Shown here in pieces: positions 33,954-38,962 of a stretch of DNA of 38,962 nt; the first letter of the stretch is position 1; the number at the start of each line of letters is the position of its first letter. Location of the stretch: assembly GCA_021792975.1 (NCBI GenBank), contig JAJYTR010000018.1, forward strand, positions 1 through 38,962. Direction: 5' to 3'. The notes below the pieces were generated by a model. It did not search any database and was not told where the DNA came from. It saw only the letters and a program-made list of their open reading frames with translations. The stretch comes from Pseudomonadota bacterium (GTDB lineage Bacteria; Pseudomonadota; Gammaproteobacteria; Xanthomonadales; Rhodanobacteraceae). The translations under genes and the position numbers were made by a program.

Positions 33954-36209
33954 ATGCCGCACCGTGCCGCCTTGCCCGTTTCCTGTCTGTTCACGCTGCT
34001 GCTGCCGATGTGCGTCGACGGTGCATCCACGCCCGCGCCTGCGGTCCGCGACGGCCGCCCCTGCGCCAGCGGCACCGCGCTGGTGCTGGGCGGCGGCGGC
34101 GCGCGCGGCGTCGCCCACATCGGCGTGCTGGAGGAGCTACAGAAGCTGCATGTACCGGTGGACTGCGTGGTGGGCACCAGCATGGGTGCCATCGTCGGCG
34201 GCCTGTACGCGGCCGGTTACAGTCCGCTGCAGATCGACGCCATGCTGCGTTCGGTGGACTGGCAGCAGGTGTTCAGCGACAGCCCGCCGCGCGCGCTGCT
34301 GGGCATGCGCGCCAAGGACGACCAGCTCGACCGCATCGGCAACATCGAATTCGGCGTCGGCAGGAGCGGCCTGAAGCTGCCGCGCGGCGCGCTGGAAGGC
34401 CAGAACCTGCAGCAGTTGCTGGCACGCTGGCTGTTGCCGGCGTGGCGCACCGACGACTTCGATCGGCTCAGCCTGCCGTTTCGCGCGGTGGCCACCGATA
34501 TCGGCAGCGGCCGGCGCGTGGTGCTGGCGCGTGGCGACCTGCCGCTGGCGATCCGCGCCAGCATGTCGGTGCCGGCGGTGTTCGCGCCGGTCACCATCGA
34601 CGGCAGGCTGCTGGTCGATGGCGGCATCTCCGACAACGTTCCCATCGACGTGGCGCGTGCGCTCGGCGCGCGGCGCCTGATCGTGGTGGACGTGAGCGCG
34701 CCGCTGAAGCCGGCCAAGGAACTGAACTCGCCGCTGGCCATCACCGACCAGATGATCACCGTGCTGATGCGCCACGAAACGCGGCGCCAGCTGGCGACGC
34801 TGGGCCCGGACGACCTATTGATCCGCCCCGATCTGGGCGATCTCGGCAGCGCCGACTTCACCGGCGCCTATCGCGCGATCGGCATGGGGCGTGCCGCCGC
34901 GGCCGCGCTGGCGCCGCAGCTGCGCCGCTTCGCGGTCGACGACGCCCGGTGGCAGGCCTGGCTGGCGCGGCACCAGTTGCCGCAAGGTCCGGCGCCGGTG
35001 GTCGATTTCGTCGATGTCGAGGGCGCGCACAGCCGTACCGCGCCGCTGGTGGCCGATCGCCTGCAGGGCGAAGTGGGCCGGGTGTTCAGCGCCGCGCGCG
35101 TCGACGCGCAGATCGACCGCAGCTACGGCGAGGGCACCTACGAAAGCATCGACTACCGCCTGCTGCAGCGCTACGGTGCCACCGGACTGGAAGTCACCCC
35201 GGTCGACAAGAGCTGGGGGCCGGATTTCCTGCGCGTGGGTCTCAGCCTCAGCGACGACTTCCGCGGCAACGCCGGCTACCAGGCGCTGATCGAGTACAAC
35301 CGCACCGGCCTCGACAGCCTCGGCCGCGAGTGGCGCAACCGACTCAGCCTGGGCCGCGTGGCCGGTATCGAGAGCGAGCTGTACCAGCCCTTCGGTCCGC
35401 AGGCGCAGTTCTACGGCAAGCTCTACGGCGGCTACCGTGCGCTCAATCAGCCGGTGGTGGACAACACCACCACGCTGGCGCAGTACCGTGTGGGCCGCCT
35501 GCAGGCCGGCGCCGAACTGGGCTGGGACGTGAGCGAGGACTGGCGCCTGCGCACCGGCATCCAGCGCGGCCGCGACAGTTTCGCGCTCAGCATCGGCAAC
35601 CCGGCCGTATATCCGAGCTTCCGCACGCCATTCGCCGACGTCTATGCCGGCGTGGTCCATGACAATCTCGACGATGCCGATTTTCCCACCCGCGGCTGGC
35701 GCGGCGATTTCACCTACACCGCCTACCGGAGCGCGCTGGGCGGCAACGCCGACAGCGACGTGGCGCGCGCGGCCTACGACCAGGTGCTGTGGCACGGCGG
35801 TCGCGACACCGTGCTGACCGGATTGCGCGGCCAGAGCCAGTGGGGCAGCGGCCAGGTGCTGCAGGCCAGCGGCGTGCTGGGCGGGTTCCTCGATCTGTCC
35901 GGCCTCACCGAGCGTGCGCTGGTGGGCAACCAGTTGGCCTACGGCCGCCTGGTGGTTTACCGCGACCTCACCGGCAGCGGCGAGCGCATCGTCGGCTTCC
36001 CGTTCTATCTGGGCGGCAGCCTGGAGGCCGGCAACGTCTGGAACACGCGCAGCCAGATCAACTTCAACCGGCTGATCTACGCCGGCAGCACATTCATCGC
36101 GCTGAAATCGCCGCTGGGGCCGATCTTTTTTGGCGTCGGCCACGCCAGTGGCGGCCGCACCACGTTCTACCTCAGCTTCGGTTCCCTGATCCGTCGCCAG
36201 GACCCCTGA
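33954..36209 (+). CDS. Patatin-like phospholipase with outer membrane barrel (type Vd autotransporter, PlpD-like)
   Basis: The 751-residue protein has a signal peptide (about 1-23) and a patatin lipase domain (about 40-330): oxyanion loop GGGGARG (46-52), catalytic Ser76 in GTSMG, and Asp221 in DGGISDNVP completing the Ser-Asp dyad. It continues through a POTRA-like segment (about 350-410, VVDFVDVEGAHSRTAPLVADR) into a 16-strand-type barrel ending YLSFGSLIRRQDP. This order is that of PlpD, where the barrel exposes or secretes the phospholipase A domain. ATG at 33954 is preceded by GGAGGGG. It diverges from the secreted phosphoesterase, fitting a role in phospholipid breakdown. Confidence 0.93.
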   Translation: MPHRAALPVSCLFTLLLPMCVDGASTPAPAVRDGRPCASGTALVLGGGGARGVAHIGVLEELQKLHVPVDCVVGTSMGAIVGGLYAAGYSPLQIDAMLRSVDWQQVFSDSPPRALLGMRAKDDQLDRIGNIEFGVGRSGLKLPRGALEGQNLQQLLARWLLPAWRTDDFDRLSLPFRAVATDIGSGRRVVLARGDLPLAIRASMSVPAVFAPVTIDGRLLVDGGISDNVPIDVARALGARRLIVVDVSAPLKPAKELNSPLAITDQMITVLMRHETRRQLATLGPDDLLIRPDLGDLGSADFTGAYRAIGMGRAAAAALAPQLRRFAVDDARWQAWLARHQLPQGPAPVVDFVDVEGAHSRTAPLVADRLQGEVGRVFSAARVDAQIDRSYGEGTYESIDYRLLQRYGATGLEVTPVDKSWGPDFLRVGLSLSDDFRGNAGYQALIEYNRTGLDSLGREWRNRLSLGRVAGIESELYQPFGPQAQFYGKLYGGYRALNQPVVDNTTTLAQYRVGRLQAGAELGWDVSEDWRLRTGIQRGRDSFALSIGNPAVYPSFRTPFADVYAGVVHDNLDDADFPTRGWRGDFTYTAYRSALGGNADSDVARAAYDQVLWHGGRDTVLTGLRGQSQWGSGQVLQASGVLGGFLDLSGLTERALVGNQLAYGRLVVYRDLTGSGERIVGFPFYLGGSLEAGNVWNTRSQINFNRLIYAGSTFIALKSPLGPIFFGVGHASGGRTTFYLSFGSLIRRQDP

Positions 36210-36224
36210 AGCCGATCGCCGCAG

Positions 36225-36247
36225 TCATCCACAGCACCTGTGGACAA
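36225..36247. promoter_or_regulatory. Second inverted DnaA-box-like pair
   Basis: TCATCCACA (36225-36233) and TGTGGACAA (36239-36247) are separated by 5 bp, the same 9-5-9 layout as at 20526-20548. Both continue with GTCT. It lies 16 bp past the patatin stop and can also fold as a hairpin, so a terminator-like role is possible. Confidence 0.5.
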
Positions 36248-36431
36248 GTCTTGGGATGACGCGTTGATGAGACCGTGCGTGCCGCGCCGGCACGGGCCGG
36301 TCGATCGGATTGGTCAGAAAATCGTCGGAACCCGGGAGATGGGACATGCGACATGGACGCATCCGGTCGCGCCGCTCCCGGCCGTCCTCCCGGCGGGCCC
36401 GTCATCCCGGACGGCACCCCTTCTTTGTGAC

Positions 36432-36541
36432 GTCATCCCGGACGGCCCGCAGGGCCGAGCCGGGATCCAGACGGGCTCCACGCAAGTGCCGCTGGATCCC
36501 CGCCCCGCCTTCGCGGGGGCAGGCTTTCCCGCGGGGATGAC
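36432..36541. repeat. REP/BIME-like unit, copy C1
   Basis: This 110-bp unit is bounded by GTCATCCC and GGGGATGAC. The left inner stem is GGCCC-GCA-GGGCC. The right half is lengthened by an internal CGCGGGGGCAGG insertion. AGCAAAAAG follows, as in copy A1. Confidence 0.75.
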
Positions 36542-36643
36542 AGCAAAAAGAATGTGGCGCACCTTTGCCCCTTGCAGCGTTATCGCGGTCGGTATGCGGC
36601 GCCGGGCCGGCCCGTCCTCCTGGACAGCGTCCCTTCTTTTGAC

Positions 36644-36742
36644 GTTATCCCGGACGGCCCGCAGGGCCGAGCCGGAATCCAGGCGGGAGCCCCGCAAGCA
36701 CCACTGGATCCCCGGCTCGCGCTGCGCGCGCCCGGGGATGAC
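36644..36742. repeat. REP/BIME-like unit, copy C2
   Basis: This 99-bp unit starts GTTATCCCGGACGGCCC. Its right half has the CCCCGG/CCGGGG stem of copy B and ends GATGAC. Confidence 0.75.
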
Positions 36743-36843
36743 AGCAACAAGCAAAACGGCACCTCCGCTGCCGCATTCCTGCTCTTGCCCTCCCCTGGCT
36801 GGCGCCCTCTCTTATGCCCTCCCGGGCGCATCCCCTCTTCTGA

Positions 36844-36921
36844 CGTCATCCCGGATGGCGCGCAGCGCCGGGCCGGGGCCAGAGGCGCCGCCGCGCCTCG
36901 GACTTCTTCACCTCGCGATGA
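36844..36921. repeat. REP/BIME-like unit, degraded copy C3
   Basis: The left half is clear (GTCATCCCGGATGGCGCGCAG). The right half is recognisable only by its final CGATGAC. Confidence 0.55.
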
Positions 36922-37033
36922 CAAGCGGGCCCCTGCAATGCAGCACATGCCGCGGTGTAAGGATGTGCGGTGTCGGCGCGACCAAGGTCCGCCGCGTCCG
37001 TCCGCGGCACCGATGAATCCCTGCGAGGTTGCC

Positions 37034-38536
37034 ATGCCGTTCTCATTCCGAATGTTGCGCGCACCGCTGCTGGCGTTGCTGCTGATCCCGCTGGCCGCCT
37101 GCTCCGCCGCGCGTGCCGCGAACGTGCCGCTGCCGGCGGGCGCGCCCTGGTTCAACGTCAGCCGTCCGCTGACGCCCGCCGACCTGCACGGCCGCGTGGT
37201 GCTGCTGGATTTCTTCACGCCGGGCTGCATCAACTGCGTCCACATGCTGCCGGAGATGGCCAAGCTGCAGCATGAGTTCGGTACGCGGCTGCTGATTATC
37301 GGCGTCGATTCGCCCAAGTTCACCGCTTCCCGTGATGCCGCCAACATCAAGGGCTTCATCGAGCGCTACCACATCACCCATCCGGTGCTGATCGACGACG
37401 GCATGACGCTGTGGAACCACTATGGCGTCGAGGCCTGGCCGACGCTGGTACTGCTGGGTCCGCACGGCAACGTCGTGCAGAGCTTCATCGGCGAGGGCCA
37501 TTACGACTCGATCCGGCGTGCGGTGCTGGTCACACTGTCACGCGCCGGACAGGCGCACGCGCTGGTCACGGCTCCGCTGCCGTTGCAGCCGCTGGCGATT
37601 GATCCCAACGGTCTGCTGCAGCCCGGCAAGGTGGCGGTGGATGCGCGCTACGTCGCCGTCAGCGACACCGGCCACAACCGCGTGATCCTGCTCGATCACG
37701 CCGGCAAGCTGCTGCGCGTGTTCGGCAGCGGCGTGGCCGGCGCGCGCGACGGCGCTGCCGGCGTGGCGCGGTTCAGGGGGCCCGAGGGCCTGGCCTTCGT
37801 CGGCGGCACGCTGTACGTGGCGGATACCGGCAATTCGCTGATCCGCAAGATCGACCTGGCCAGCGGCGCGGTCAGTACCGTGGCCGGCAACGGCCGGCGC
37901 GTGTTCGGCGGTGGCGGCATGCGGCCGGCGCGCAGCGTCGGGTTGAACTCGCCCTGGGGCCTGGAGGCGGTCGGCGACACGCTGTTCATCGCCATGGCCG
38001 GCGATCACCAGGTGTGGGTGATGAACCTGGCCACGGACCGGATCGGCCCCTACGCCGGCAACGGCCTGGAAGGCATCGACGACGGTCCGCGCGGCACGGC
38101 CAGCTTCGCGCAGAGCAGCGGCCTCGCGTATCACGACGGCACGCTGTACGTGGCCGATCCCGAGGCTTCCGCCGTGCGCGCCATCGATCTGAAGTCCGGC
38201 GACGTGCGCACGCTGGTCGGCAAGGGCCTGTTCGACTTCGGCCTGCGCAACGGTCCGGCCGACCGCGCGCTGCTGCAGCACGATCAGGGTCTGGCCTGGC
38301 TGGACGGCAGGCTGTACATCGCCGACACCTTCAACAACGCCGTGCGCGTGCTCGACCACGCCACGATGCAGGTGCGCACGCTGGCCACCGGACTGCGGCA
38401 GCCGGGCGGCCTGGCGGTGCTGGACGCGCACGACTTGCTGGTGGCCGACACCGAGGCCGATCGCATCGTGCGCATCGACACCCGCGACGGTGCCGTGCAT
38501 CCATGGCCCATCGCCGGCCTGCCGCCGGTGCGCTGA
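37034..38536 (+). CDS. Lipoprotein with thioredoxin domain and NHL repeats (NHLRC2-like)
   Basis: The 500-residue protein has a lipoprotein signal with Cys23 (PLAAC), a thioredoxin-like domain (about 40-175) and about five NHL beta-propeller repeats (about 185-495). The redox pair is Cys65-Cys68 in FFTPGCINCVHMLPEM, a signature shared with NHLRC2-type proteins. Propeller blades show repeated GTLYVADTGNSLIRKIDL-type strands (for example LYVADPEASAVRAIDL and LYIADTFNNAVRVLD). The role of bacterial members is not established. A periplasmic thiol-redox function on a protein docked by the propeller is plausible. ATG at 37034 is chosen for the signal peptide; GAGG lies 7 nt upstream. Confidence 0.9.
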   Translation: MPFSFRMLRAPLLALLLIPLAACSAARAANVPLPAGAPWFNVSRPLTPADLHGRVVLLDFFTPGCINCVHMLPEMAKLQHEFGTRLLIIGVDSPKFTASRDAANIKGFIERYHITHPVLIDDGMTLWNHYGVEAWPTLVLLGPHGNVVQSFIGEGHYDSIRRAVLVTLSRAGQAHALVTAPLPLQPLAIDPNGLLQPGKVAVDARYVAVSDTGHNRVILLDHAGKLLRVFGSGVAGARDGAAGVARFRGPEGLAFVGGTLYVADTGNSLIRKIDLASGAVSTVAGNGRRVFGGGGMRPARSVGLNSPWGLEAVGDTLFIAMAGDHQVWVMNLATDRIGPYAGNGLEGIDDGPRGTASFAQSSGLAYHDGTLYVADPEASAVRAIDLKSGDVRTLVGKGLFDFGLRNGPADRALLQHDQGLAWLDGRLYIADTFNNAVRVLDHATMQVRTLATGLRQPGGLAVLDAHDLLVADTEADRIVRIDTRDGAVHPWPIAGLPPVR

Positions 38537-38591
38537 GCACACGGCCGGAGCGGGTCGCCGACGCGCGGTCACATCGCGCGCCGGCGGCGGC

Positions 38592-38962
38592 TCAGCGGCA
38601 GTTCTGCAACTGCGCGCGCAGCGTGCGTGCCTCGGCCTGCAGCGGCGGCCGGTCGAACTGGAAAGTCTGGCTGATGCGCGTCTCCAGTGCGTCCAGCCGG
38701 TGGCGCAGGTTGGCGCATACCTCGCCGCGCGCCAGCGGTGCGCAGCGGTCCTGCACCCAGGTGTAGTCGCCGGCAATCGGCGATGCCACATTGGCGGGCG
38801 GCCCCGCACCGGGCGCCGACACGCCGATGCCGCCCGGTCCATAGGCGCGCGCCAGCGGCAGTTGCGGCACGCCCAGCACACCCAGCGGCGCCAGGTAGGG
38901 CTGCGGATCGCCCACCGTGCTGAGGTAGGTCTTGCCGTTGGTGGCGTTGACGCAGCGATACA
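38592..38962 (-). CDS. DUF4124-like protein, 5' end beyond window
   Basis: The frame is open to the window edge, so only the last 123 residues are seen. It begins YRCVNATNGKTYLSTVGDPQ, resembling the DUF4124 opening (YRWVDxxGxxxYSD). A Gly/Pro/Ala-rich linker follows, then a helical, Cys-containing tail (YTWVQDRCAPLARGEVCANLRHRLDALE, shown here as a description of residues about 65-92, and LQNCR at the end). Secreted or envelope proteins of this type are common in Xanthomonadales and have no assigned function. It converges with the thioredoxin-NHL gene. Confidence 0.65.
   Translation of the reverse strand, partial: YRCVNATNGKTYLSTVGDPQPYLAPLGVLGVPQLPLARAYGPGGIGVSAPGAGPPANVASPIAGDYTWVQDRCAPLARGEVCANLRHRLDALETRISQTFQFDRPPLQAEARTLRAQLQNCR

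Larger units (their letters stand above)
36210..37033. other. Long intergenic stretch with DnaA-box pair and REP-like repeats
   Basis: The 824-bp stretch has no supported gene. It holds an inverted DnaA-box-like pair at the start, a lone left half-repeat start (36401-36415), two full repeat units and a degraded one. Frames here read the repeats (for example DVIPDGPQGRAGIQ) and are not proteins. Confidence 0.7.

Noticed and set aside
36240-37016. Plus-strand ORFs between the patatin and thioredoxin-NHL genes
   Set aside because: They run through three repeat units and have no domain or ribosome binding site.

Overview
The window is a GC-rich chromosomal segment with densely packed housekeeping and respiratory genes. 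The cox gene order, the DUF2909 neighbour, the palindromic repeats around genes and the TonB-receptor/phospholipase locus all suggest a gammaproteobacterium of the Xanthomonadales (Rhodanobacteraceae or Xanthomonadaceae-like). This is an inference from gene content; no 16S or database search was possible.

Layout. (1) 1-508: decayed DNA, with the remains of an NTF2-like (DUF4440/SnoaL-type) gene interrupted by a stop, left of putA. (2) 509-3646: putA on the minus strand, diverging from a long aa3-type cytochrome c oxidase locus (3840-11748): DUF2244, coxB, coxA, a 41-codon membrane ORF, coxC, an antisense DUF2909 gene, SURF1, a membrane-anchored thioredoxin-fold protein, ctaA and ctaB. It ends against a converging copper-delivery pair, PCuAC and SCO. 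The usual CuB chaperone gene ctaG (COX11) is absent from its expected place. (3) 12905-18263: glutathione peroxidase-like protein, glnE, a repeat-filled gap, a family 2 glycosyltransferase and a DUF2975-like membrane protein. (4) 18279-26503: priA, an NAD-dependent epimerase, a MATE exporter, sppA, a small lipoprotein and an SDR oxidoreductase. (5) 26504-36209: a phosphate/phospholipid scavenging island. It contains a TonB-dependent receptor, a Tat-exported phosphocholine-type phospholipase C, a second secreted phosphoesterase and a patatin-barrel (type Vd, PlpD-like) phospholipase. Two promoter regions here carry three 7-bp half-sites at exact 11-bp spacing that look like PHO boxes. (6) 36210-38962: a repeat-filled gap, a thioredoxin-NHL lipoprotein, and the 3' part of a DUF4124-like gene running off the window.

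How the genes fit together. The cox block encodes the oxidase core (CoxB, CoxA, CoxC), heme O/heme A synthesis (CtaB, CtaA), assembly (SURF1) and CuA copper delivery (SCO, PCuAC). The island at 26.5-36.2 kb could split environmental phospholipids into phosphocholine, phosphate, diacylglycerol and fatty acids under phosphate limitation, with the TonB receptor importing a product. Each enzyme family is recognisable; the joint role is inferred.

Repeats. Intergenic gaps after glnE, sppA and the patatin gene hold a REP/BIME-like family with left and right hairpin halves. Copies differ by compensatory base changes. Two 9-5-9 inverted DnaA-box-like pairs lie upstream of priA and downstream of the patatin gene.
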